Below, in pieces: positions 43,364 through 55,749 of a stretch of 64,000 bases of DNA. Position 1 is the stretch's first letter; the number at the start of each line of letters is the position of its first letter. The DNA lies in contig RQOL01000936.1 in assembly GCA_013076295.1 (NCBI GenBank), forward strand, positions 62,001 through 126,000. The letters are read 5' to 3'. The DNA comes from Sanderia malayensis (lineage: Eukaryota; Cnidaria; Scyphozoa; Semaeostomeae; Pelagiidae). A model generated the notes under the pieces. It was not told the DNA's origin. It worked only from the letters and a program-made list of their open reading frames with translations, and ran no database searches. The position numbers and the translations under genes were made by a program.

Positions 43364-44256
43364 ATGTACACACTAAACGGTGGAGCACCGATCGACAACA
43401 GCAACAGAATGGACTATGCCAACAACGATATCGATTTCGGTGATGACAACAACGTAAACGATGATGATGTCGATCCCTATCGCGACGACGACGACGTCAA
43501 CGGTAATGATAATGTTGACAATGCGTCACCGGCTGAAAAGAAACGAAAACGTCGCCGCCGCCGTCAAACACCATCTCAAAAACAACGCAAAAAAACCACA
43601 AACAACAACAACAGTAGTAGCAGCAGCACTGACAGCAGCAGCAGTAGCAGCAGCAGCAGTGACGACGCCGACAACAAAACAACAAAGTGAAAAAAAATGT
43701 CAAAAACAAGCCGGTCAAAAAACGACAAAACATCAAAACAACCGTTAACGAACGCGAACTCCTTCGACAACTCTACGGTCATTTCAAACGAAACAAAAAA
43801 CAAACTCGTTTCGATCAAAAACTCCAAGATCTGCAGTCGCGTCTTCACGACGAATTCACCGACATCAATCGCAGCAGCAGCAACAAAAAGAAAACAAATG
43901 TTCCTGTTACTGCTGCTGCTGCTACTGACGACACCGACGACAATGACAACGACAACGATGTCGATCCGAAAATGTTGAACATCCTGCAAGAAAAACTCGC
44001 CGAAACTGCCGACATGAAACCCACTCGCTTCAAGCACCTGGACGACGAATTGAATCTCACCCAACTGCCTTTTGACAGCAGCGACGACGACGACGACGAC
44101 GATGCCGACGACAGTAGTAAAAAAGCCATCGAAATCGCCAAAGATGCACCGAGCGTGAAAATCTCGGAACAAGAATACAAGAGTCTGAAAGACAACTACC
44201 AAAAACTCCACATCGTGCGCTACATCATTAAACAACTGAAACCGTACATCAAAATT
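43364..44256 (+). CDS. Viral acidic/Ser-rich gene, cut by the gap
   Basis: ATG 43,364 opens an Asp/Asn-rich, then Lys/Arg-rich, then Ser-rich reading to 43,690. It stops in an A-run next to frame 43,687-44,256, which begins without ATG (KKNVKNKPVKKRQN) and continues with an Asp-rich region and a helical C-terminal part (EQEYKSLKDNYQKLHIVRYI) before the N gap. It is probably one gene with a one-base change near 43,688. The 3' end is missing. Not recognised. Confidence 0.5.
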
Positions 44257-44356
44257 NNNNNNNNNNNNNNNNNNNNNNNNNNNNNNNNNNNNNNNNNNNN
44301 NNNNNNNNNNNNNNNNNNNNNNNNNNNNNNNNNNNNNNNNNNNNNNNNNNNNNNNN
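44257..44356. other. Scaffold gap of exactly 100 N
   Basis: A run of 100 N, the usual placeholder for a gap of unknown size. All conclusions about the orientation of the two arms depend on the sequence join here. Confidence 0.98.
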
Positions 44357-44398
44357 AAAAAATTCAATGATACAACAAAAAATTCAATGATACAACAA
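44357..44398. repeat. 20-bp tandem array, right copy, gap end
   Basis: Two units plus one degenerate unit of the same 20-bp repeat, in inverted orientation, cut by the N gap. Matches the left copy at 39,020-39,204. Confidence 0.9.
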
Positions 44399-44455
44399 AA
44401 AATACAATAGGGCAACAAAAACTAATAGAGTATTATGTATGTACAAGTTAACGTA

Positions 44456-44660
44456 TTATAATATGGAATCGATACCGACCCGATTGACGACTCGGTAAAT
44501 GTTTCGTATAGTGTCGGAAAATGATCGTTCTGTTTTTCGGTTAGCACAAAAGCGTTCTAATATTTCCAATAGATTGTGCCGATTTTTGAATCGGACACGT
44601 TCTCGTTGCAATTGCGTTGCCATTAGTGGCGGTAAGTCGTTATTGTCATGTTGTTGTTGT

Positions 44661-44698
<38 letters not shown>

Positions 44699-46308
44699 TG
44701 TGATGAAGCAACAGGAGCTAGTGGTGCTGCTGTGCTGCTGCTGCTGCTGTTGGTGGGTTGGGATTGATGGGTCGAAAAAAATAGGCGCCGGGTGTAGCAG
44801 CAGCTTGAATCGGTGATGGTGTTGACGATCGTAAAGGAGTCCCCAATGGTGGGGTTGTCGGTTTTGGACGTGTCGACTGTTGTTCTTGCAGATTGCCGTC
44901 GCTGTCCACCGCACTAAGGGGTGAGATGTTTCGAAGTAATTCTCTGGTGGCAGCAGCAGCACTGTCGTCAATACGTTGCACTACAACGTTAACCGGACGA
45001 GTCGTTGGCGGTGACTGCTGTCGTTGTTGCTCTAAATTCGATGCCGATTCTGCAGCTGCGCTTGCCACTCGCAGTGCAGTGAGTATGTCGCTCATATTGC
45101 GCTGTTGTTCTTCGCTATGTTGCGTTTCTTCGATGCTAACAACGGCAGGCGACACGTTTGGTGCTGACAATGTCGGTGAAATGTTGTTGTTGTTGTTGTT
45201 GTCTATTGGCGACGGTGTACGAAGTATCAAATTGTCGTCGTCGTCTGCTCCCAAACTGTGTACACCACTGCTGCCGCTGCTGTTGTTGCCCTGGAGATAG
45301 TCGAGAAGTCCACGCGCCGCTACTGCTGCTTCGTCGTCGTTGTCGTGTTCCAATCGGCGACAAGTCCACGCGCTGCTCTTACCGCTGCGTCGTCGTGTCG
45401 TGTTGCAACGGGCTCGGCTGTCGTAGTAGGTTGTCCTCGCTGGCGACACTGGCGGCGCGAAGAGAGTAGGCGCCAGGTGCAACGGCAGCTGCCGCACGCG
45501 TTGGGGGGGACGTGGCGAGTGTCGCGGTGAAATGCTAATGTCGACGTCCGACGGCGGTCGGTAGCAGGCGATCCGACCAGTGCCAACCGTTGGTTGTGAT
45601 CTCGAGTTGCCAGTCGTCGAGCATTGGCGGCAACGGCCGCATCGGCGTAGGCACCGGTTCCCGTCCGAGAACGCGACGAATGTGCGACGGTATGTGATCG
45701 TCGAAATGTTCTCTAAAGTAATGATCAGCATTGGCGACGTCGTTGCCGAGACTGTCGAGACAGCGCGTGTACAGTTCGGCCGACACGTACGGACCTACGT
45801 AACGATGGATATTTTCCATGTTCAAATCGATACCGTTTGCGCCGAGCTCGGCAATCAGTTGTCGATCGCGATTGCTCTGTTCCAGAGCGCGACGAGCGTC
45901 TGGTGGGGCGCTGCAAATCGTCGCTGCAGCCGTCCCTTACCCTTCAGCAGCAGCAGCGAGGATAGCAGTGCTTTTTTTCTTTTCCATTTTTTTTCTCGAC
46001 GGAGAAACTTTGCAAAAAGACGACTCTTTTTCGTCGGCAACTGAATCATCGTCGTCGTCGTCGTCGTCGTCGCGACGGTGACGCCGTACCAAATGTCTCT
46101 GCGTAAGAAACGTCTGCCGCCGCCGCCACGCCAGACTTCGCGGAAGTCGACGCCCGAGTGCTGAAACGGTCGTCCGCGACCCGCCAAAGATTTTTCCAAC
46201 TCCAAAATTAGCAAGTCCGCTCAGAGCACCTCCCGCTAATGCTTTTCCAATAAATGGTAAAGCAACTTTTGCCAATGGAAGAGCAGCAGCGAGCAAAGGA
46301 AGAGGCAT
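44456..46308 (-). pseudogene. Viral capsid-associated-like gene, right copy
   Basis: ATG 46,308 with the same Ala/Gly-rich hydrophobic start as the left copy. The frame shifts near 46,060 and again later, but 45,731-44,718 is one long open reading for the Ser/Pro/Asn/Gln tail, which shows the tail is real coding sequence. It includes a segment SASNLEQQRQQSPP and about 230 bp near 44,500-44,740 that are absent from the left copy. The left copy lost those through an apparent deletion at a short shared sequence (CCACCAAC/AACATT). It ends in GIDSIL. Confidence 0.6.
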
Positions 46309-46405
46309 TTTTTTTTCTGTTATCTACCAATAGATGCTGTCATCATTATTATTTAAAAAATATAAAAAATTAAAAACTACACTGTTTCGGTTATTTTCCT
46401 GGTCG

Positions 46406-47373
46406 TCACGTTTTGATTAACGTGCCGACACCGTTGGCAGGAAACTGATAGTGCACGTCGTCGAGGTTTCGCGAGATCAAGTTGCTGACTATGCGCGTCT
46501 CCGGTCTTTCGTTCGGTCGACAGTTCAACTGAACGAACGGATACGAGTCGGGCGGAGCACGTTCCAAACTGTCAAGAATTTTGGCCGTCACTTCGCCGGC
46601 CTGTTTCGTCTTGGGATACATCCGACCGAGCATACGACGCACGCTGTCACGACAGCTCGGATTGTCGAAAATGATCTTGTAGTCGGTGTTTTTCGATATC
46701 ATTGCGGCGTGCTTTTGCTGGGGAAAGATGTCTTGCCACACGAAAAACATGCACAGATTTCTGTGGTGACTTTCTCGAGTGAAAAACTGCGACATCTTAT
46801 CGCTTTTCGTCATCTCGGTCATGAGATCGTCGAATATGACGATTGCGTCGCTCATTTCTTCTATCCGAGTTTGCGCCTCTTGCGACTCGACTCCTTTGAC
46901 AGGATGCCATGCTATGTTTTTCGTGTCGTCACCGTCTTGAAGCTCGTCGCGAAATCCGTCCCAGATGTGTTTGGCTCGATTGATTTGGTCTTCGCTGCGA
47001 GTACCGTAGAACCAGTAGAGTTTTTTGTGTAGGCGCCGGCAGTGTCGTCCGTGATGAAACGCCATTGTTGCAGAATGTCCAGCACCAATTCGGTTTTGCC
47101 GGATTTCGTCTTTCCTGCCAGCATGACGGTGAACGGCGTTTTGAATCGAAAATCGTACTGCTCTTGCGGTCCGCCGTAGTAGATGGAGTCGCGCACAAAG
47201 TTGATAAGCTGTTGTGTCGTTGCGTCCGCCGGCATCTGTTTGATTTGCTGTTGCAGAATTTCGTCGGCAATCGAAGCGTAATACTGCTCAATGTCGTCCG
47301 CGTACCGGTGCGGGTACTGCTCGTCTTGGTCGGTGAGAGGATCATGATCATCATCATCATCTTCGGCAATCAT
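46406..47373 (-). pseudogene. Viral packaging ATPase, right copy with one frameshift
   Basis: ATG 47,373. Walker A is unchanged (AGKTKSGKT). A shift near 47,030-47,045 separates it from the rest, which is then open from 47,065 to the stop at 46,406 and includes the Walker B region (IVIFDDLM) and the complete C-terminus (ends GTLIKT). The breaks differ from those in the left copy, so each copy shows the part that is broken in the other. The start overlaps the stop of the preceding gene (ATGA). Confidence 0.87.
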
Positions 47374-48206
47374 GTTCTTTCGTTATTCGCAAACATGCCA
47401 ACATTAGGAGTCAATTTCGTTTTTGACGATTTCTTTGTTGTTGTTGTTGTTTTATTCGTTTTTACTGGTGTTTTTTTCTTTCTTTTTTTTTTAGTAACTG
47501 GTAAAGGCGATGGTGGTAAGGATGATAGTAAAGACGAAGATGTTGAAATGCTGTAATCACTATCGTTGTCGTCGTCGTCGTCGTCGACACTGATGGTTGT
47601 CATTTCCGAATGACAATCTACCTCAGCGTCGTTGTCATTAGCATGTTCTTGTTGTAAATTTTTATTTACTGTTTTGTTTATGTCCGACCACAATTGCAAT
47701 TTTGCTTTGGTTCTCTTCGAGATTCGACGTTGGTTGTCCTGTGTCGTCAGTTTTATTTTGTTCTTCGATGTTTTTGTTTTGATTGTAATTGGTTACAACA
47801 TTGAGCAGTTCTTTGCTGAGATTGTGTCGAAAAACGTCTAGTTTTTTCTTATAGAGCAATTCGGGATCGACTTGATTGTACACGAATCCGTCGTCGTCGA
47901 CACTATTGCTGTCGCCGCCACCGCCGCCTGACTCGGCATCGGGAAGCAAACCGTGTTCGCGTAACATCTTACTTGACAAACGAGCCTGTCCTTTACCGAA
48001 CAGCGGGTGGGTTTTTTTGTAGATCAACGCCTGTCGAGGAACGCAATCGTGCGCCGTGTGAATGTTTTCCGAGTAGTCGGGAACGTGTTTTTTCCCTTTC
48101 ACACAAATGAATTCACGTACAATGTGATCGTGAACGTATTGCAATACGTCATTTTCATTTTTCGGAATATTTTCCCAATCGCTTTTACATAGCCAAGTTA
48201 CATAGT
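47370..48206 (-). pseudogene. Viral unknown gene before the ATPase, right copy
   Basis: The reading opens after a TTTTTAG acceptor-like site (exon start 48,206) with no ATG nearby. It is open to 47,662; a shift there leads to the tail frame 47,699-47,370 with a Ser/Asp-rich then Lys/Thr-rich end. The tail stop TGA overlaps the ATPase ATG. It matches the left copy at 35,557-36,392. Confidence 0.55.
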
Positions 48207-48248
48207 CTAAAAAGTAAAAACAGATATATATATGTACAAATAGTATAA

Positions 48249-49549
48249 CTAAATATTACTAAACAATAAACTATTTGAATTTGTTATTATTTTTTTCTTT
48301 GGTTTTTTTTTTTCATAGTTTGACGAATTCATTTTTTTCACAAAATTTCCTTGACCGCTGCATGTCGTAAGTCGACGTTGTTGTTGTTGTTGTTGTTGTT
48401 GTTGTATGACATGTGTCGATGACGACATTAATGCTGCAGCGCGTGGTGGCGGTGGTGGTGTTGTGAGAACGAGCGGGGTAAAATTTTCCGTCGATGACGA
48501 CAGGAGATTTTCCACCATATTTTCAAATGCTTTTTCAATGTGTACAACATTGTCGTTGTTTATCGTTGTTGTCGGCGGTGATGGTATTACAGCGTTGTTG
48601 TTGTTGTTGTTGTTGTTCGAAAATAACGACTCGTTTTCGAGAATGATTTTCTGTGCATCTTTCTTTTTTCGTCCTCGTTTCGATTTTTGCACCGGTCGTT
48701 GCAAGGATGCACTGGCCCACTCGTATTCTCGTTTCCGTCGCAAATAGTCGAGGGGCAGTTCGATGTATGTACTGTAGAGATTCTTAAAAGGTGACACGTA
48801 ATTGTTTGCCACGTGGTGTCCAATTTCCATTTTCATTCGTTTTTTCATTCGACCCAGACCGGTGCCTTTCAATATCTCCTCTATCTTGAAAGCGTGCAAA
48901 TCCGTCAACAATCCTATGCTTATTTTTTCACGTAAACTACTGTCAATAAATTCAACTAGACACGCCGTTTCACACAAGGAGGTCTTTGCTTTTTGTATTG
49001 TTGTTGTTGTTGTTGTCGTCGTCTGATTGTCGTGAGAATTTTTCTCGAATTTCCGTATGAACACGTATCGTTTCCACAATTGGATAGATTAAAGAGTAGA
49101 AACTCGTCTGGAATGATCATTTTTATGCCGCCCGTAACAGAAGTAGCAATAGCAGCAGCAGTAGTAGTTGCCTCTGACGAGTACACGTAATATTTTTCAA
49201 ACAAAACACTGAGTTTTATTTCCAGCACAATCGTCGTCAAGTCCATTGTGCATTCTGACAAAATCAATTGAGCCGTAGCAATACTTTCATGCTCAAGTCG
49301 TAACAATGGAAACTGATTCAACAGTTTCATTTGTATGTCTTCCTCTTCTTCGCTTTGCTGCTGTTGTCTTTCTCCGTGCAAATCGACAGGTATTTGCATG
49401 AAAAAATCGTAAAGAAAACAAAACGTTTCCTGTTGATACACAGTCGGAAATATGAACTTTAACAATTTCGTGTCTTGCTCGTAAGCATCTATTCGTCTGT
49501 TGGCAGAGGAAGAGGACTTACGTCCACTTTTTCTATTTGCAGTAAACAT
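48249..49549 (-). pseudogene. Viral unknown protein (412-residue family), right copy with frameshift
   Basis: ATG 49,549. It is identical by eye to the left copy until a one-base change near 49,075-49,080 (FNLSN), after which the reading moves to frame 49,079-48,249. The C-terminal disordered tail is longer than in the left copy: a Ser/Thr/His segment before the Gln run and a later stop. Confidence 0.7.
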
Positions 49550-49661
49550 GTTATCGTCGTCATCATCATCATCATCTCATCACATCACATCACTATTGTG
49601 TTGTCTTACAAAAGAATAGCAAAATAATAGAAACAACATCAAATAATCATATGACACTTAC

Positions 49662-49686
49662 TTTCAAGCGTTCGTGGTGGCGCCAT
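49662..49686 (-). CDS. Possible first coding exon, right copy
   Basis: Same ATG, MAPPRTLE reading and GTAAGT donor (49,656-49,661 in reverse) as 34,101-34,125. Conservation of both signals in the two copies supports, but does not prove, splicing. Confidence 0.4.
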
Positions 49687-49821
49687 CTTTATTAATGCTG
49701 TTGTTGTTGTTGTTGTTGTTGCAGAGGAATGAGACAAAACAAACAAAAAAATGTTTGCAAAATCATTAAATACATACATATATGGAACATGTTCGAATTT
49801 TAATTGTTCAACTGCTAATTG

Positions 49822-52800
49822 CTAAATATTTAATGGCACGGTACTGATGCCGTCTTCTAGAACGCGTCGTTTGCAGTACAGCGAGTTCAGCATGTTCTTC
49901 TCTTGCGCGTACGTTTGCATGAGGTTTTGTTTTCGCTTTATCCCGCGATTCGTCGCCGCGTGCGTCTTGCAGTTTGCGTTCGGATCCGTTTTCAAGCCTT
50001 CTTTGTATATGTCGTAGATAATTTCAGAAACGTCCTTGTTGCCGTCGTCGTTGTCGTCTTGTTGTTGTTGTTGTTGTCGTTGCAGAGCGTGTTGCACAAA
50101 GTTGCGCTTCTGCACGCCCTTGCTGGAGATTTTCACGTCTCGCGACGTCTCGTCGAATCCGCAATAGGACTTGGAACAGAGCGACACCATGCGATGTCCG
50201 GAGAACTCCAGCTTGTAGCGATTGGGTTGGCGTTTGCCGAACTCGCACCGATCCGTGATGAAGTAGACGTCTTTTTTCCGTTCGTACTCGTCGCGCTTCT
50301 CCTCGGCCACGTTGTCTTCGAAACGGTCCTCTTTCAACGCCAAGTAGATGCTGTCCGTGTCCGTTCGAGCAGCTCGAAGTGGTCGGGCTTGAGCACGCTC
50401 TTCAAAAGTCGTAGACGAACGTGAGCACGGACAGCTTGGCGCGATCGAAGATCGTCTTGCCGATGTGCGCGGCTGATCGTAGACGACACGTCGTTTCTTC
50501 GTCTCCACCTCGAGCACCTGTCGACAGACCTGTTCGTAGCGCACGAACGTGTTCATCGAGGCGATCTCACGTCTCGCCCGTCTGTTCGACAGCACTTGAT
50601 CGCTCGTCAACATGCGTCGCGTTTTCGATCGGTCGCCGTCCTGCTGCAGTGAGACGAGTCGAACGTCACGGTGTTTGTCTTTGTTCGTGATGCACGAGCC
50701 GAACGCCGAGTTGCCGATGAGCTTCGCGGTGTTGGCCTTCATTTCGCTGGACTTGTCCCGGTCGCCTTGTACGCGCAAGCGCGTGATCTCTCGACCGAAC
50801 TCGGCAAACACCGGCTCCTTTTTCCAACGCAAAAAACTGTAGATTTTCGTGCACTTGCAACCGTGCTCCAACAGCCACACGAAGTACTCGTCCGTGATCG
50901 TTATCTCGTGTCCGACGTACGAGTCGATGACGCACTTGCGTTTCTTGATCGCTATGCCGTTCGCGTCGGCGACGGCTTGCGTGAATTCGCCCACGTCGGC
51001 GTAGTCGACGAAGGCGTGCTTGATGATCGGTGCGAACTCCTTGAAGTATTCGCGTCGCTCCTGCGGCACGTGCACGTCGCACGTCACCATTCCGTGCACT
51101 TTGCCGTGCAACAGCGCTTCGATCAGAGTGTCCTGGGTGGTGTAGCCTGCCCAATTGTCGTTACGTTCCAAGGGATCGTCTTCGTGTTGTCGACGTCGTT
51201 CTTCGACGAACGCTTGCACCGAGCTGCCGTCGCGACGTCCACACCGTTCTCGCCACGTGCATTCTTTCATGACGAACACGCGATAGCCGCGTCGTCGCAA
51301 CACCGCTCGTCTGAACTCGTCCAGCGTTCGCACCTGCTCGCCCGTCATCCTGCGTCGATTTCGAGCGTACGTCTTGTCGGCAAACTTCTCGCGACACTTG
51401 CTTGCCGCGCGCGTACACGCGTGCCAGTAACAGCCATCGAACTCGATGATGCAGCGCTGTTCTCGCCCTCCGTGTTGTTCGTAATCTGTAAACATACCGT
51501 CGACGGTAAAGAATCGCGGCGCTCGCAGCAACAGTTCGCCGCCACCGAAAAATTCGGTGTACTTGCCTTGCAGCCAATCGATCTCGGAACGGCACAGTCG
51601 CAGGTACTTTTGTCGATGCAGGACGATGCGACGAGGCGTGAGAAGTGCTGTTCCACGTAGTCAAGAAACAATTGCGCCTCTCGACTGTCGCGTCGTTCTC
51701 TGATTCTGATCGGACCGATGCTACCCAGCGCGGCATCGCGTCGTCTGCGTTCCTCTGTCAAGCGCATCGACGACGGTGGCATCGTCCTGCGCACCATCAC
51801 ACCGCCGACCAAGCGTTGGTAGTGGCGCGGTTTGCCCACGTACTGACCGCCGCACATGGAGTGCAGGTAGAGAGCGTTCGCGTCGTAGCCTCTGACGTAC
51901 GGATGCGTGTTCGAGCGCTTGAAAATGATGCTCTGTCCGCCCACTTCGCTTTTGTGCACAGTCCGATACTGTTCGGCGTTGTCCAGATAGTAGAACGTGT
52001 TCGGCGGAATCTTGTGACTGAGAATGGCCTTGGCCAGACCGGGCAACGAAATGCCGTCGAAGAACATGTCGACGCCCGCCTCGCGCAATTGCAAAGCGTA
52101 GCTTTCCAGGGCGCGCAAAAACGGCACCACGTCTTTCACGTTGTAGTCACGCAGAAAATCGCCCAGCGTTCGAAATCCCTTCTTCTGCCACATGCGACAC
52201 AGTCGTTTGTACTTTTCGTGTCCCGACATCGGTCGCTGTTCGTCGTCGTCCTCGCAAACCGGTTTCGACTGCCTCGGTGACGCGTGCGGAGTGAAAACTC
52301 TCGTACGGCGGCATGCACGTTTCGTCCAACCTCTCGTACCTGTTCACGTACTCGTACGGAAAGTAGGATTTGCGCGCATCGTCGTCGTCGTCGCCGCCGC
52401 CGAGGAATGCCTTGATGAACGTGTCCAAAGAATACGCGCCGGCGGCCAAATAACTCATCACATCGAGAAACGACAAACCGCCACTGCGCTGTTCGTCGCT
52501 GATCGTCATCGACACGTACTTGGAATTCTTCTTGATGAAGTGGAAGTTGTCGTTGCTGATGTCAAAATCGTGCAAACAAACGTCGTACAAGTACTTTTTG
52601 ATGAGTGGCAAATCGTAGCCGGACGAATTGAAACCCATGACGGGCAGGTAGTCGAGGCGTCGTTTCAGTTTCCTCACCAGGCTTATCTCGTCCTTGTAGA
52701 CTTCCATGAGAACTTCGGCATTGTCGCGGTCGTCGTCACCGCTGCCGCGTACCGTCACGCATTCGCTCGCGTCACACGTGGTGCTTTGCAGACGACACGT

Positions 52801-55749
52801 GAAACCTCGTTCTTCGAACCATCGTTCCACGTGCGTAAGAATCGGCGCGTACTCGGTTCGAACTTGTTTTCGTCTGCAATCGGCCATTTTCATCAGATCG
52901 CCGACGAAGCGGGCCACCAATCGACGCGGATTGCGTGCCACTCGAAACAAACTGAAATACTTGCCGCCGTCGCCACCACTTCTTTCGCAGTACATCGATT
53001 CGTCTTTCTGTTCTTGTTGTTGTTGTTGTTGTTGTTGTTGTGCATCGTACTCTCTCTCGAACACGTTTGGTGTCGCATCGTCGTCGTCGTCGTTGTCGCA
53101 GCAGGGGAAATTAGTCGCAATAGCATACGACAAAGGAACGTTCACCAACACATCTTCACCATCCTCATCGTCGTCGTCGTCGTCGTCGTCGTCTGCAATG
53201 ATACGTTCTTCGACGTCGTCGCCCACGCGTGCATCCCAGGCGTCCAATTGCGATTGCTTCACGTTCTTGAGCAAAGCTTCAAAGTCGAACGTGACGTAGC
53301 GTCGCGTCCAGTAGAGCAAACTGTCATCGTCTTTGTCGTCGTCGTCCAACAGACTGTCGGGAATGGCAAACATCCGTTTCGCTTTACGCCACACGTTCTC
53401 GTGCGCCTGCAAAGCACCGCGCGGATAACAGTAGGTTATCCTGCCGCACACGTCCTTCATGTGGCGAGCAAGAGAGGGCAAACGCGAAAACGTCCCTTCG
53501 CAACCGTAACATTTCAGCTTGTGGTAGAGAAAACGTTGACGATCCAGTATGGTGTAGTAGTGATTTTTGTGCAACAGTAGGTTCAACGTCGCGTACTTGT
53601 TGTCGTACGCGTTCGACATGTTCGACACGTGCACGCACGTCAACACCGGTCGACAATCGTTGTCGTCGTCGTCGTCAGCATTCTGTTCGAGCGCAGTGCA
53701 CACGAACACGTTCACACGCGTCTTGAACAGATACTCGAGATTGTCGACGATTTTGACGTTGACGCCGGTAAACTCTTCGTCGTTGTCGATTCCAAACTCT
53801 CGACAGTAGAGTCGAAAGTAGTCTCGTGCTCGCCGTTCGATTTCTGCCCCGTTTCGTTCGTTAGGTTTTTTCTTCTTCTCTGCTCGCAAGTGCCAAAACG
53901 CCATCTGAATAAAAAAACACAGTTTTTGTAGAACGTCTTCGTTTCTTCGGATATTTTTCACTCTTCCGCCGTACAGTATCGTGCTTCGTTTCGTCGAACA
54001 ACGCTTCACGTAGGCATCGATTCTTTCCCCGTTCTCGTCTTTTTCTTTCCTTCTCGTTTTTCGTCGATCTGCATTCAATACGTAATTGTTGTTCTCGTCT
54101 TCTTTGTCGTCTTCGGCTTCGACTTCTCGATCATCATCATCATCATCATCAAAAACATCATCCATAACAACATCGTCGTCGTCGTCGTTGTCTCGTCATC
54201 ATCTTCTCCTCCGTCTCCTCCCCTGCCTTCCAAGACCGCCGTCCGGTCGTTGTTGTCGTCACCGTCGTGCACGGCAGCCTGGAGCAGGTTCGAATAGCTT
54301 TCGGCCGCGTCAGCCGTGGGAAACACTTCGGCCACGACGTTCGTAACTCGAATGACCATGACGTCGTAGCCGTGCTGATCGAGTTGGTTCTGCAACGCGT
54401 TGAAAAAATCCATCTCTTTCAATTCGACTATGATTTTCTCCTCGTCTCGACGATCGTGCACGCTCCAAACGTTCGGCAGCTGGTGAATGAATCGCCTGTC
54501 GACGGGATCGCGCGACAAGTGCTCGTTGACGTAGAACGTCCACAGCTCGTCCGTTTTCCGTTTGTAGAGCAAAAAACCGAACGCCAACACGAGCTTGTAC
54601 GGCGTTTGGTGTCGCACGGCGGCAAAAATCTCACGCAGAGCCTTTTCCAGCTGTTCCTCGAACGGCACCTTCTGAACGAGATTCACCGTAATGCGACGAA
54701 TCTCACCGTCTTCTTTGTCTATGACCACGTGATTCACCAGCTCTTTCAGATTGTCCATGTATTCTTGCTGCAATCGCTTGATGTAGTCTTCGCGTACGCT
54801 GACGCGCGCCGCATCGACCAAGCGTTGTTTGTCGTTGTCGGTTCGTTGTTGTCGTAAAGCATCTGCTTTCTGTTGCACTTTCTTTTGCACGAGACCCGAA
54901 CCCCGAAGCAACACGTCACAATCGGCTTCCCACGGCTCGTGCTCGTACTGCAGCTCGTTCCAGGTCGTGTGAAACCGTCGCAGGCTCGGCTCCGTGGACG
55001 TCGAACAGGCGCCGAGCTTGCCAAAATGCTTGCTGCGATGCGCATTGTAGTGCACGAGCGTCTCGAACTCTTTGTCACACGAGTCGCAACAGAACTTGCG
55101 ACAGTGCTGCTTCTGATGCTCGTACAGTTGTTTCTCGGTCGTGAACTGGCCTCCGCAAAAATAACACGGATGCTCGTTGTGATCGGTGGCAATGTGCGAT
55201 TTCAATTGTTTACCACTACCAAAACGCTTTGCGCAATAAACACAGACAAAGCGGTGGGCCATGTCTTTGTGTCGTTTAAGATTTGTCTCTGACGTGAACA
55301 TGCGCGAACAGGGTTGGCAAAACCACAAATCGTTTCTGTCGTGCGCAACCAAATTATGCCGTCGCAAATCTGCCACAGAATCAAATCTGTCACGAGCAGC
55401 ATCACCAGCGTCGGCGGCATCACGTAAATCAGACACATCCCCACGCCCACCATCAGCAGCAGCAGCAGTCGCCCTTGTCCTCGTTGAATTGCTGCACAGC
55501 ACGCATTCCAAACCTCGGTGCACGCGTGCCACATGACGCTTCAAGTTCGTTTCGCTGCGAAAATGAGACGAACAATCGGCACACTTGATTGGATGAAATT
55601 TCGCCTCGTGTTCGATTCGTCGTCACTCGTCTTTGACAATTGTCAATGGGGCACTGTTCGTGCTCGTGTTGTCGTTCGTGTTCCGATAGATTCGAATCAC
55701 CGAAAACTGGCGTCAGATCCAGATCGCATTGTCGACAGTAAAAAGTCAT
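49822..55749 (-). pseudogene. polB: Viral zinc-finger/family-B DNA polymerase, right copy
   Basis: Same gene as 27,985-33,954, ATG 55,749, stop 49,822. It is less broken than the left copy. Open frames are 55,749-55,453, 55,544-54,075 (zinc fingers and N-terminal domain), 54,165-52,147 (linker, zinc-finger-like segment and exonuclease I-II), 52,229-51,345 (exonuclease III and start of polymerase) and 51,531-49,822 (polymerase palm). A local shift near 50,370-50,490 scrambles the segment just before DTDS, and about 85 bp are missing near 52,260-52,300 relative to the left copy. It shows that the zinc-finger region and N-terminal domain are in one frame. Confidence 0.9.

Larger units (their letters stand above)
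24522..44256 (+). mobile_element. Endogenous polB DNA-virus-like element, left copy (truncated)
   Basis: 19.7 kb of dense coding sequence: truncated unknown gene, Cys-rich gene, unknown gene, zinc-finger/family-B DNA polymerase, three unknown genes, packaging ATPase and capsid-like gene, a 20-bp tandem array and a further block of unknown genes. Positions 24,522 to about 39,200 are repeated in inverted order at 44,357-59,115. The set of polymerase, A32-type ATPase and small hydrophobic capsid-like protein resembles midsize linear dsDNA viruses (adintovirus/Maverick-like). No integrase or major capsid protein was recognised. The right end is cut by the N gap. Confidence 0.8.
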
